Part shown: positions 14,401-25,704 of the stretch, piece by piece
Numbering within the stretch: the first letter of the stretch is position 1
Layout: the number at the start of each line of letters is the position of its first letter
NCBI RefSeq assembly: GCF_047496725.1
Contig: NC_132979.1
Span: 4,667,501-4,731,500 of the forward strand
Direction: 5' to 3'
Origin: Anoplolepis gracilipes
Taxonomy: Eukaryota; Arthropoda; Insecta; Hymenoptera; Formicidae
Length of the DNA stretch: 64,000 nucleotides
The notes under the pieces: model-generated
What the model was told of the DNA's origin: nothing
The model's database searches: none
What the model saw: only the letters and a program-made list of their open reading frames with translations
Position numbers and translations under genes: made by a program

Positions 14401-16007
14401 ATTAACGTACGCATGATATTACATATTTGCAGTTAATTAAGCTATTAAGCGACGATTATAATTTCATAAAAGAATAGAGTTACGAAAGTAATTTCATGAA
14501 GAGCGAGAAATGTCGTTTATGAAATTTCATTTATTCCCTCGTGCATAAGAAAACTGAATACAATCTTTTTATCTCGATGTAATTATCGATAAACAATTTT
14601 ATGCAACTCGATGGGACTTATTTCGCTGACAACTACTAAATGAAGAATTAATCAAAAACTAAAGTAGGGTGTACTCGGTACTCGGGACGCGTAAAAGTAA
14701 AAGAGAATGACCTCGTCAACATTTTCGCAGTAAAAGTCAATCAAGCGTGACTCGACGACTCTGGGAAGCTTCTCGATGCAAGTATCGCTGCACCTGTCCC
14801 CCTCCAATAAAATAAGTGAACTTTGGTTACATAAATCGCGTTCAACTATTATGAAACCACAACACAACCATTGTCCCCTCTCGTTTATATTCTATATTCT
14901 ATACCTACAATAATTTTATCCATTTGCAACCCGCAAAAATAAAGAAAGTCGTAAGACGGAAAGTTAAGAAAAAAAAAAAATCTATCGATACTTGTCTTTT
15001 AATATCGATTTGTTATAGTATTGATTGCCATAGTTGATTTCAATGTGCCATACGTATTCATCGTGTTGAGAAAATTCTTTTCGGCCTCGTGGAACACGAT
15101 GAAAAGTATGTCGCATAATTCAGGAAGTATCGATTGTCCGTGGAGGACGTCGCTCGTGAGTTTGAGGTGACCGTTTAATTGAATGCGCAAACTTTGAGGC
15201 GCCGTTGTATTTAATAAACATTTGATTGTCGTAAGAATCAATTTTTGACGATTTATATAGAAACGTCGGCGACGTGCTCTCGATACATTTATGATGTAAA
15301 ACATTTATTTATGTATAAAACATCTCTTTATGCGAGACTATTTTCTCGGACCTCTGTCTCTGAATGTAAGCTGCGAAATGCAGTATAAAAAGGGATTTCT
15401 GCGTATATTATCGATATATTTACCAACATAAGATGGAGGCATGTAAACGTACGTTGCTAGAGAGACGTGTAACTTTCGACATAGCTTTTGTAAGATAAGC
15501 GGAACAATCAACAAGTTTTCGGTGACGGACCGGTGATTATTATCGTTTGCGAAACACTATTAAACTGATGATGAATTTCTCGACTCGAAATTGCTTTTAA
15601 CGAGCCAAAGAGCAAACGACGCGCTTAAAGCGAGAGAGAAAGAAACGGACGGACAAAGACGAAGGGAGAGAGAGAAAGAGGGCGCAGAGAAGGTGACGCC
15701 TCGGATAGAGAAAAGGAACAAATATGGTTAGCCATAAACGAAACTTTCGGCTTTCGGCACAGGCTCGCTCTTTGCACGCCACCCTTCGCGTCATATAAAT
15801 AATTCCGAAATTGTTCGCGTGTGATCGCGTATACCTACTCGCGCGCGGGCGCGCGCGCTTAAATTATCCGCAGAAGACGCTGGTGGATCTATCGCGTTCG
15901 AGAGTTGTCTCGATCGATCTATCGCATCGGCCGGAAAAATTTACACGGGGGGGGGGGGAGGGGGGAGCCGGGCCGATAATTTCCGTGCGATCGGCTGCAA
16001 ACTCGCG

Positions 16008-16046
<39 letters not shown>

Positions 16047-16301
16047 CCGTCAATGTCCAAAGATTCGAAGAGCCCCGCGAAGAGGCTTCTCCTTCGCGTA
16101 CCTTCCCTCCCCCTCTTAACCCCCTTATCCGCGGTTCGTCTCTCTCGATCGCTATCGACACACGCGCGTACATATATACATATACGCAACATCGTATAAT
16201 ACTCGCGCGTATTATTATTTTACCTGATGCTCCATTATCGCTTTCTGCAAGTTTTTTTGCACCTTGATGATCTCCACCGCCAAGTCCTTGGATATCTCCA
16301 T
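6519..16301 (-). CDS. PHF21A: PHF21A (BHC80)-like PHD finger protein, nine coding exons
   Basis: Vertebrate PHF21A/BHC80 is a subunit of the LSD1-CoREST histone demethylase complex and reads unmethylated H3K4; the same nuclear role is inferred here. Coding exons in transcription order: 16224-16301, 13968-14000 (33-bp microexon), 13298-13363, 11618-11862, 11239-11506, 10620-11004, 10317-10520, 9636-9742, 6519-7601. Phases agree and give 822 aa. The N-terminus (MEISKDLAVEIIKVQKNLQK) and exons 2-4 form the family's N-terminal coiled coil. Around residue 200 lies the family signature FLGSLGLITQ...ERKRRSTAN. The PHD finger (about 350-377) is split by an intron: CICC in exon 6, then CKNC, YHVSC and CPRC in exon 7. 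Exons 8-9 give a Leu/Glu coiled coil ending MRQELLGKQEKTQKSIKRLV, matching the end of vertebrate PHF21A. Uncertain: the exon 7 donor (a longer reading stays open to a stop at 10210-10212) and the 3' end (see the overlapping frame at 5755-7464). The C-terminal S/T/P/Q-rich tail beyond residue 490 is not recognised. Confidence 0.85.
7697..7823. mobile_element. Short MITE-like element inside PHF21A intron 8
   Basis: The ends form an inverted repeat (AAGGCTGCGTTCGA at the left, TCGAACACAGCC at the right) around 127 bp. The core CATTCTATCTTT recurs in the related element at 18023-18139. No coding capacity. A TA duplication at the borders is possible but ambiguous. Confidence 0.6.
8373..8421. repeat. 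(TA)n microsatellite in PHF21A intron 8
   Basis: About 49 bases of uninterrupted TA dinucleotide. Confidence 0.95.
13107..13136. repeat. (CA)n/(CATA) microsatellite
   Basis: CA dinucleotides with two TA interruptions, in PHF21A intron 3. Confidence 0.9.
15947..16042. repeat. Homopolymer pair: G-run and A30 run
   Basis: Twelve Gs, then an A and a further G-run (15947-15966), and 50 bases later an uninterrupted A-run of about 31 (16012-16042), both in PHF21A intron 1 close to exon 1. Open frames over this stretch are artefacts. Confidence 0.95.
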
Positions 16302-17260
16302 GCTTCCCGGCAGGTGGTCAACAGCTCTCGTTTTTAGGAATCAGCAACAGCGCGCGGCGACAGACAACCCCGAGAGAGAGAGAGAGAGAGAGAGATGTAC
16401 AATCCCAAATATACCTGATATTATTCAGGCGGGAGCGAACAGTGAACGAGAACGCGGCGAGAGACTCCCTTCCTTCTCCGTACGGCGAATTGACTTGGAC
16501 GTGACAACGTGCGCGACAACCGACACAACGGTGGCGACGAGCGACGAGCGACGAGCGGCGAGCGGCGAGCGGCGAGCGGCGAGGCGCGTCTCGTCCCGTC
16601 CGCCGTCCGTCTCGTCCGCTCTGAACTTCGGCCGTTTCGTCTCTGCGGCTGCGGATCTGTGCGCTGTGCGCTGTGCGGAGCCAAGGCGAGATTGCGCTCC
16701 GTCTCCGTGAACGCGCCACAAGCGCGTGTATGTATATGTGCGTGCGTCTCTGTCTTTCTCTCTTCCTCTCTCCTTCTCTCGCGCTTTTCTTCCCTCTCTC
16801 CTTGTCTATAATCTCTTGCTCCTTCTCTCGCACACGGCTCGCCCAAGTATATACGAATTTACCGAACTCGAGAGAAGCCGACGTTCGCCTCGCGCGACGC
16901 ACGGATCCCTTTGCACTTCCCGGCCGCGAGCTACGTCGTCGCGCACTAAAAAAAAGTATATTATCCCTCGCTCGTCGTCGGCGACGACGGCGACGATGCG
17001 AGTGTTTTACGCTGCCATCGGCACGCTGCGCTGGCCCTCGCTCAAATGTCCACGAGTCCACGACCGTACCAAGCTGATTGTGCGCGAGCGCCCTCCTCGT
17101 CCTTTCTCCCTGCTTTCCCTACACTGCCCTACGCTGCCTCAATCGGAGCCCTTCGTATACTTACGGAAACCGAGCGAGGAAACGACGAGTTTTCCCGCGC
17201 GAAGCATGCGGGGCTCGCGGTTCAACTCGCAATGAAGATTCTCGAGCGATCTCTGTCTCT
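16302..17260 (-). promoter_or_regulatory. CpG-rich 5' UTR and promoter region of PHF21A
   Basis: GC- and CpG-dense sequence directly upstream of the PHF21A start codon (16301), in contrast to the AT-rich flanks. It contains (GA)n at 16372-16395, a heptamer tandem repeat at 16535-16590, CT-rich tracts and a second CT run near 17250-17285. Overlapping open frames on both strands are Arg/Ser-rich and look like by-products of composition. The transcription start cannot be placed from sequence alone. Confidence 0.55.
16535..16590. repeat. Heptanucleotide tandem repeat (GCGACGA/GCGGCGA)
   Basis: About seven 7-base units, the first three GCGACGA and the next four GCGGCGA, in the PHF21A 5' region. 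The array shows a one-base change that has spread through half the units. Confidence 0.85.
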
Positions 17261-18933
17261 TCCTTTCTCTCTCTCTCTCTCTTTTTCTAGGTATATATAT
17301 CTTTCCTTTTCCCGATCCTCCTTCCTCCTGTCCTTTCGCCAACCCTTTCTCGACAAAGATAAATTACTTCGATGAATTTGCCCTCAAGTGGACGCTCGCG
17401 ACGAGAAATGCTAGCACACTGGTAATAACGAGCGATTGGTTGTTGTGCCTGTACGTTGAGTTGCTATTGGATGACGCGTATGGTGTCAACAATATGGCAT
17501 ACTAATGGTATAAGAAAAATTATATGTGCATATGTAATGTATATGTATTTAATGGTTAATCAATTATAACAATTAAAATTTGTTTTTCTTTTTTTTTTTA
17601 ATTTGGAGATTTAGATAAAATTTAATTATCAAAAGTGTCATTTAGCTGATAAGATGCATTACGTAGCTTGATAATTTGATAGTGCACGATGTTAAGAAAT
17701 GAATCAATAACTAAATAATAATTTATATATAATTGCGATATATATTATAACAATCTTTTCATAATCGATTTTAATACTTTTTACAAATAAAAAATAATAG
17801 ATAATTTTCTTTACAATGTAATATAATTATAATTGGAAATCATATGGGACATAAATTTTTTTATTTTGCAAACATCGAGATTTCCTTTATTCTAAACAAT
17901 TTTCTTGGCGTGGTTTCTTTAGCAACAATCATAATGCATGTATCTCTAGATATGATACACGCGTGTGTCAAATGTGACAAGAATGTATGTATGCACTTCA
18001 AGCATTTACCAGGTATCCAATAAAGGCTGTGTTCCTTTTGGACACGCGCTGAAAGCATCATTCCATCTTTGTTGCTCGTTATACGTCGAAGAAAGATAGA
18101 ATGACGCTTTAGCGTGTCAGTGTCCAAAGAGAACGCAATTAGAGTATCTCGTTGGTGCCAATAATCAAAAATTTTTATTTTATAAGGAGAATTATATTTC
18201 TAGTATCGAGAAACATCTCGATACTCGAACACAGATTCTCCTCTAATGAGAGAGTATTGAATTTTATATAATTAATATAAAATATACCTAATGATATTCA
18301 AGCATATAATAGTGGAAAGAAGAAAGAATATAGAGTAGAAAGAATATAGAAATTTAGACAAATATAGAAAATGCTAAGTACATACTTCATGTAAAATTAA
18401 AAAATATCAACATATATCAGCTGATTGCCGTTCATCATTTTCTTATCAACGCAGGCGAGATGAGAGAAAAGTTATATTCGAATAAATATAAAGGAGGGTT
18501 AAAATTTATAAGTTCGGAAAAATTTATGAAGTATGAATGCAAAAATGAAAAATGAAATTGAAACTATAATTTATTTATATTGAATTGTATATATTACATT
18601 TCAAATATTTCAATAGCCTTTCAATATAGACAAAGTGTTATTGATGTTGACAAATAAGCTCCGGTTGGTTGGAAAAAAAACATTTCTCCGATACACGTCT
18701 TTCGCTGTCACAAAACTACAGTCGATTCATCGATAAGTAAATGTTACCACTGATATCAATGATGACACGTCTGTCCACGTCCCAAGTATACGAATATGTC
18801 TACATGGTGAGGTTAATGTTAAACGGTTTGTTTTTTCGCGGAGGATTTGTTCAATAATAGTGTTGTTTTACGAAAACAAAAATATTTTTAATTACTCTCT
18901 AAAGGAGGAGAATTGTATTTAATTTCTGCAATC
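17261..18933. other. Intergenic region between PHF21A and GMPPA
   Basis: AT-rich, no coding signal. It contains the MITE-like element at 18023-18139. The last 200 bases before 18934 are the presumed GMPPA promoter and leader; no TATA box could be assigned. Confidence 0.6.
18023..18139. mobile_element. MITE-like element related to 7697-7823
   Basis: Left end AAGGCTGTGTTCCTTTTGGA pairs with right end TCCAAAGAGAACGCAATT. The inner arms GACACGCGCTGAAAGCATCA and GACGCTTTAGCGTGTC are also inverted. It shares AAGGCTG(C/T)GTTC and the ATTC(T/C)ATCTTTG core with the copy in PHF21A intron 8. Confidence 0.6.
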
Positions 18934-20656
18934 ATGTTGAAAGCTGTCATCTTAATTGGAGGACCTTTGAAAGGTTTGTACTTGCTTAAAAAGTTTACTT
19001 ATTTATTTATATAAAAATCGTAAAGTAATTAAAGCATAAAATTATCAAAAACAATATTTTTTTTTTAATTGCATAATTATGTATATGTTTGATTAAAACT
19101 TCAAATATTTTCTTCTCTTTCTGAATTTATATTTTGTTTTCATGTATTATTATTTATTAATTGTGCTCCTATTTGCTTTCTAGGTACAAGATTTAGGCCT
19201 CTATCTCTGGATATTCCAAAACCACTGTTTCCAGTGGCTGGATTACCTATGATACAACATCACATCGAGGCATGTGCCAAAGTGCCTGGTCTCAATGAAA
19301 TTCTGATAATTGGCGCATATTCTAAGAATGATTTAGCTCAATTTGTACAAGAGATGTCAAGTACCTATGGCATAATTATTAGATACTTACAAGAATTCAC
19401 TCCTCTTGGAACAGCAGGAGGCATGTATCATTTTCGCGATCAGATTCGTTCAGGTAGTCCAATGTACTTTTTCATTATGAATGGAGATGTCTGCGCTGAC
19501 TTCCCTCTACAAGAAATGGTAGACTTTCACAACAGTAAACAGGCATTGCTTACAATCATGGCAACGGAAGCCACTAGACAGCAATCTTTAAACTATGGAT
19601 GTATGGTTTTGGGCAAAGAAGGAGAAGTAGCACATTATGTCGAGAAACCTTCGACATTTGTGTCGACTCTTATTAACTGTGGAGTATATCTTGCCTCTCT
19701 CGAAATCTTTCAAACAATGGCAGATGTCTTTCATGGTAACCAGCAGCAAGAGCATATTATGTAAGTTTCTTATAGACTTTGAATATAATAAGAAAAAGAA
19801 GGAGAGAAATAATCATCTTTTTTCTGATATTTTGTTATGGGATTTCTTATAGGCAATTATGTTGTAATGGTAGAGATCCAGCGCACATTTCATTTGAGCA
19901 AGATATACTGACGCGTTTGGCAGGATCTGGACGATTGTTCGCTATACCTGTACTGAGATGGTGGTCGCAAGTAAAAACTGCCGGTTCTGCAATATATGCC
20001 AATCGACATTATTTGGCTCTCTACAAGCAGAAACATCCAAATCGTCTTGCTTCTACAAATAATGATTCTTGTAACATTATAGGAGATGTGTATATTCATT
20101 CATCAGCTACTGTCCATCCAACTTCCATTGTACGGAGATAAATAATCCTTAAAAATATGATTTATGTAAATATGTTTGCGCATATTAACATAATAAAATT
20201 TGTATTCCTTACAGCTAGGCCCTAATGTGAGTATAGGTCCAAATACGACTATTGGACCTGGTGTACGAATTAGAGAGTCAATTGTGTTGGCAAATGCACA
20301 TATACAGGCCCATTCTCTGATTCTCCACAGCATTATAGGAACAGGTACCAGCGTAGGTGAATGGGCACGCGTTGAAGGGACTCCTTGTGATCCTAATCCT
20401 AATAAACCATTTGCAAAAATGGAGAACTTGCCATTATTTAATGCTAATGGCAAGCTCAATCCTTCCATTACAATACTTGGTAAAGAAAAATTAAACATTA
20501 TTAAACTATCTAATAATGAAGAGTTTGAAATTATATGTATTTAATCTTTTTACAGGTACCAGTGTAAGTTTAGCTGCAGAAAAAATTTTATTAAACTCGA
20601 TTGTTCTACCACACAAGGAACTTACGAGAAACTATAAAAACGAAATTATTCTTTAA
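18934..20656 (+). CDS. GMPPA: Mannose-1-phosphate guanylyltransferase alpha subunit
   Basis: GMPPA is the catalytically weak, GDP-mannose-sensing subunit that binds and restrains GMPPB, the enzyme making GDP-mannose for N-glycans and GPI anchors in the cytosol. Five exons: 18934-18973, 19184-19760, 19853-20129, 20215-20479, 20556-20656. Phases 1, 2, 0, 1 agree and yield 419 aa, close to the 420 aa of human GMPPA. The N-terminal nucleotidyltransferase signature crosses the first intron (GGPLK/GTRFRPLSLDIPKPLFPVAG), with the alpha-subunit GGPxKGT spacing. MNGDVCADFP carries the metal-binding Asp region and VEKPSTFVSTLINCGVY follows. From about residue 285 there are hexapeptide repeats of a left-handed beta helix (GPNVSIGPNTTIGPGVRI) and the alpha-type ending IVLPHKELTRNYKNEIIL. 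The start codon lies directly before the conserved LKAVILIGGP. The gene is divergent from PHF21A, with 2.6 kb between the two start codons. An AATAAA at 20963 could serve as polyadenylation signal. Confidence 0.96.
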
Positions 20657-22020
20657 TTGCCTAGTATTTGTCATGATTGATATATTAATACACGAATCGC
20701 ACAAACGAGATAAAATGTTAAGTATATTATAAAATTTTATAGTATGTACAAAAATTTCTGGCATAATTTTTTTATACTATTGAATTGTGCAATTACAAAA
20801 TAATTTTGTAACATAGAATTAATGTAAAATTTTATCTATGTACTGTGTACATGTTATATAGCAATTATAAATTATGTCCATAAAATATAATGGTCATGCA
20901 CAAAAATACATATATTAATTAATTCCATATATATATATATATTTTCATAAATATATATTACCAATAAATTTTCATTTATTGATAAATATTCCATTTTCAT
21001 CATTGTATAAAAATAATATATGTGCATGCAATATACATTCTAGAATTTCGCGCGATGCTTATGTGATTCCAAAACTCGCGTTAGTGCTCGCATATCGAGG
21101 CGGCAAGAAGAATAATCGGAAAAAAATCTCTGACGGAGGAGCGCGTTTGGGCCGCCTAAGGTGAAGTTTGCTCTCGCGTTCCTCACCGGCGGCGCCAGGT
21201 GTTTACGGCGTACGAGCAAGCGAGCGAACGGATACGCGAGCGAAGAGGAAGGAACGAAAGAGCGTACGGTGTGCGCGTAAAATAGCCGCATTGAATTGTA
21301 TCGTATCAACAGGTAGATCGGCGGGTCGGTATGCGTGGGATGACGTCGTACGCGCGACGTTTTTCGTAGCGTCTGGATTCGCGAAAGATGCGATGCGCGA
21401 GCGAGCGTCGCGACGAAACGGCACGAGAACGACGACGACGACGACGAGGGCGACGTGTAGTTTTATTAAAGGACGGCGGACGGCATCAGAGAGCGACGAG
21501 AATCAGCATCGAGGGAGAACAGCGCTCCAGGTGGATACGCGGGTTCTCTTAAACGTGTTGTTCCCTGGCGGATTCCGCGCATACCAACGCCACTGATCCG
21601 GCTTCCCCGCGAGCGGCGCAGGCAGCGGCTGCGGTGGCGGCAGCGTCCCGAGTCCCAATCGGGAGGGTGATTTTTGTGTGATCGTCGCTCTCGTCAATGA
21701 CACGCGCGGAATGCGCTGAGCGAGCGCGCGATCCCACGCTGCGCTATACGCGCTGACATTGTTGCGTGCTTGTCTTCGTACCATTGGCCTTTAAAAAATC
21801 GTCTGAACGCATCCTGATGTAAGTGAAACGCAAGTGGAATGTATTTTAAATGCAGCGCAGGACAACGCGGATCTCGTGAGGACGTCACGAGGGCGACGTT
21901 AATTTGACCCCGGTGCATTATACATAACGGATAAATAAATCCACTTGTAACATTGAACGTTGCTCATTTTTATAATTTTTTTTTAATTCTATCGAGATGA
22001 TTATATATTCAATAATAACA

Positions 22021-22055
<35 letters not shown>

Positions 22056-22386
22056 AATTATATAAAATTATATTTAATATGTATATTAATTTTAATATTT
22101 AACTAAATAGACTGAAATTTTTATGAAAAGGTAATATGATAAAGATATTAGTGAAAACAAAATGTAACTTTATTTTTAATTTAATTCTTTCTTATTTCTC
22201 AAATTAATATTTTTTCCTTGAAAAAATACTTTATAAAAATTAAAATTTTTTTTAATTTTGTTTTTTTTTCTTTTTTTGTCTATTATTTTATGAATATTAC
22301 TATCTTTATAGTAATAATATTTTATAGTAAAATGTTTTTGTTTTGTATATGCAATTTAATAATATATATAATTATTTATTTTTTCA
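20657..22386. other. GMPPA 3' region and CpG-rich XKR 5' region
   Basis: 20657-21040 is the AT-rich GMPPA 3' flank with AATAAA at 20963. 21041-21920 is strongly CpG-rich and is the likely promoter and non-coding first exon of the downstream XKR gene. AACAG/GTAGAT near 21313 is one possible donor, and the XKR leader exon would start after the acceptor ending at 22387. 22025-22052 is a (TA)n tract. Confidence 0.5.
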
Positions 22387-22399
22387 GAACGAAGGAACC

Positions 22400-22541
22400 A
22401 TGGATTGATGAAAATAAAATAAAATATTGTTAAATATTCCAAATGGGTAATAAAAGCCCATTATGGCCCAGTGTCATCAATCACAACAACAGCATGAATT
22501 TTTGCCCCTGTGTGATATACTGTTTAACATTATTTCATTAG
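22400..22541 (+). promoter_or_regulatory. Upstream ATGs in the XKR leader, one overlapping the start codon
   Basis: If the leader exon begins after the TTTTTTCAG acceptor ending at 22387, it carries three upstream ATGs. The first (22400) sits in an ideal ACCATGG context but stops after two codons. The second begins at 22407 and stops after four codons. The third (22443-22541) encodes 32 residues out of frame and overlaps the main ATG at 22463. The homology of the XKR frame shows that 22463 is the coding frame. The exon border is inferred, not proven. Confidence 0.5.
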
Positions 22542-25500
22542 CATCTTATTTCTGCGATGTTGTCTTTGATTTTGCAATGGTATATGCCCTCGCCCATCAA
22601 GCGATAGTACCACCCATATTGTTTCCACTAAGTATCACATTTATAGCTACTTCTCTGTTGATTTCTCAAGTTAGTATCTGAATGAACAAAAAATGGATTC
22701 TATACTATCTTTGTACTTATAGTTTCATTGTTATTTTTATATTATTTTTGCAGATTGTTAGTTTGAGATGGTACCTTTGGGGAGCTAGGGGTAAATTAAC
22801 AAATAACAATGCATCAAGTGATTACCATGCAAATTCAATAAATAAGATTGGCAACTGGACTATAGGCTGTGTTCTATTATTCCATTCTACTCAAGTCGGT
22901 GTACTATGGAGATATTTCAAGCTATTTATACCAGTCAATTTAACTTATGTGAAGCACGAGGTACGTGTGTATTTTTAAGAAAAATTTCTGATCCAAAAAA
23001 GAAAACTTGTCGATTTCTTGTCTTACGTTAGTTTTATCATCCTAGGTACGGGAGCTGTGTGTATTAAGACTGATACACGCATTCTGTGAGGGTGCTCCAA
23101 TGCTACTTTTGCAGCTATATGTTTTGTTCGGCGTTACGGACGATGGTGAAACAGAAGTCGGGAAACCAAAAGAAAGCGAGAGCAAGGACGACAATAAATT
23201 AGCGAAGCTAACATTAGTGTCGGCAGGCCTTTCCTTGTGGAGCGTATGTTGGGCAGTGGCCAGTTTTAGCAAGGGTGCCGCGCGTCTACGTAATCTGGAA
23301 CGTTTAGTGCTAACATGGTTGGGAGTGCTGGCACAATTATGTTGGCGTTTGGGAACAGTGAGTGCTCGTGTCGGAGTATTAGTCACGTATGCTTCGCTGT
23401 ACGGTGGACAATGGCTGTTGATCGTAATGGCCCTACACTGGTTAACAATGTTGACGTGGTTACTGCTCACACCGGACGGACTCTTCCACGGTGGCGAGCG
23501 TCTTCCCCTTCTTAGAAAGACTTTCCTCGCTTCTCTCCTCGCCTTTGTATATATATTTGCATATGTTAATCTACACGAGACGAATCATCGTCAAAAAATG
23601 GTTAGTTACATGTAGATGAACTGTTTTACATCTGGAAAAAACAATTTTAAAAACATAAGTTTAGATTAATATTATCCTAATATTACGGTTTTTTTCCAGG
23701 TGATATTTTACACTGTAATGTTTTTGGAAAATAGTTTACTCATTGGTGTATGGATGGTCGGTGTTAATCGCGCTGATCTTTTAACTCGCCAGCATCATCT
23801 ACAACCAGTTATTCTAGTACTTATTCTTCTAGCTTTATTTTCAGGTGGCATGTTTTTCATGGGTCTTTATTATAGGTAAATGCAATATTTTAACTATATT
23901 TTATTATATTAATGCTAATATTAATGCTTTTCTTATCTTTTTATATTTTTTCTGTTATAGATTTTTTCACGTAAGGAGGTTGAGGTATGAGTCTGGTGGA
24001 AGAATGACTGGTTCGAATCTCACTACGCTGTCCAATCAGGTATAATGTAAGATATATTTCTTTTCTTGGAAAGATTGTTATTTAATTTTTAACTTTCAGG
24101 ACAATGTGGAAGAGAAGCAAATAGATTATAATGAAGAGAAAAAAGTCAACATCAATATTACTATGAGAAAAGTAAAATTAAGCAATGGCGGGATACCAGG
24201 TGTCTTCAATTGCCGTTTCGCAAACCCAACGGCTGTGAATCCGAATCGCAAGAAGAAGAAACCGACCACCTTTGTACCGCCACCGCCGCCACAATCGCAA
24301 ACAAGCACGGTAATGAATTCCATGACAACGGTGGCAGACTCGAAACAGTGGCTCAATGTAGCTAATGGGTCGAGGCAATTAATTCCGTTCTGGAAAAAGC
24401 CTATATCCTCTAATGGCATGCAGGTGCAGACATATCTATGACTAATCTATTCGCATATTTATTACAATGCAATTATTACAATACAATTCATCTTTCGATG
24501 CAGAATGATGGTTCCAATGAACGCAAAGATGAAACTGATATGACACTCAGTGGCTCATTAAATGTCACATTAATACGAGAAAAATTGAAGGAGAAAAAGC
24601 AACAGCAGTTACGCGAATTGCGAGCCATACAAGAGGAGATCAAGGAAGGTAAATTGTTTCCACCTCCATCCGCGTCTACATCTTCTTTCTCATCCTCTCC
24701 TTCCGCGTCTAATCAGCAACCACCACCAAACACGAAATTGCATACCTCTCCGAGTTCTCCATTATTCACGTCTCCACCATCAATTTCCGAACAAAATGGT
24801 ACATTGTCATCTTGGCCACCTGTGAAAATGCACTGTCTCTTACCCCCACCACCTTCTTCTTCGTACTATCCTAATCCACATTCCTCGAATTCATGGAGAT
24901 CAGTGCCTCAACGAGAGCGAGCAGATACACCAGAGATATTACTAGCACCACGATGTCTTCCGCATCACTATTCTCATTGGTCTCCATCTGGACATCTTAA
25001 TCATAGGTAATCCATCGAAAAATCCATCGAATGCGTTGAACGTACACATTTGAATGTATCAATTAATTTATTTGTTTCATCAGATTACATGCAAATCAAA
25101 ACGGTGCTGAAGAAAATCCCAAGTGCGAGGGTGAAGGAGAGGCGGAAGTTAGCGATATGGAGGGTAGCCAAATCTCATTACCTAGAAGCTACACACTTCC
25201 TCGTGAATTTAAATATAATCATCCTAACAGTGTTGCAAGAGAACGAGAACGTCGCCCGGGAAATAATAAATTGCCACCTTCGCGCTTTTATTTACCGTCT
25301 ACTAATAGTTCTGATGGTAAATATACTTTTTTTTTTGCTTATTGTAGTTTTATTTTATGTTATCATCACATAGAAATTTTAAATATTTACAATTTAGATT
25401 TATTATTTATGGATTATACTTTTATTAACTAATGATGATTTTAGGTGATGTAGATAGTGCTGATAATGAAGATGAAACAGATTCGGAGGCACAAATTCAA

Positions 25501-25704
25501 ACAAAGACCAATCACGTTCGTAATCATAACAAAGCAAAATGTCACGTGTATGAAAATAATGAGAATAATGACGTTGCTGATCCTAGTCTGGAGTGCGACA
25601 CATCTAATATTATGTCCAACAATTGTTATTTAAATAATTCCCATAGTGCCTTTCGACCGAGTCAATTGCTCAGAACACGAGTGAAACACGAAACAAAACT
25701 TTAA
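22463..25704 (+). CDS. XK-related (XKR) multispanning membrane protein
   Basis: XK-related proteins are plasma-membrane proteins; some, such as CED-8 and XKR8, scramble phosphatidylserine during apoptosis. Activity here is unknown. Nine exons: 22463-22669, 22754-22960, 23046-23600, 23700-23875, 23961-24039, 24100-24423, 24504-25006, 25084-25316, 25445-25704. All junction phases agree, giving 847 aa. The N-terminus enters the first XKR helix at once (CDILFNIISLASYFCDVVFD), followed by LLISQ/IVSLRWYLWG at the first intron, and ELCVLRLIHAFCEGAPMLLL, which is highly typical of the family. Hydrophobic helices continue to about residue 380, ending GLYYRFFHVRRLRYES. The remaining 450 or so residues are hydrophilic and low complexity (Pro/Ser runs, basic KKKK, a Q/E/R coiled-coil segment, an acidic end), much longer than the tail of vertebrate XKR8, so this resembles the long-tailed XKR4/6/7 branch. 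Caspase sites were not assessed. AATAAA occurs at 25877 and 25963. The leader contains upstream ATGs (separate entry). Confidence 0.93.

Noticed and set aside
16264..17375. Many Arg/Ser-rich frames on both strands upstream of PHF21A
   Set aside because: All overlap each other, follow GC-rich simple repeats and lack any family feature. They are best read as promoter or UTR sequence.
21168..21918. Arg-rich frames in the CpG-rich block before XKR
   Set aside because: No homology and no spliced continuation in frame with XKR, whose first coding exon is already at the conserved N-terminal helix.
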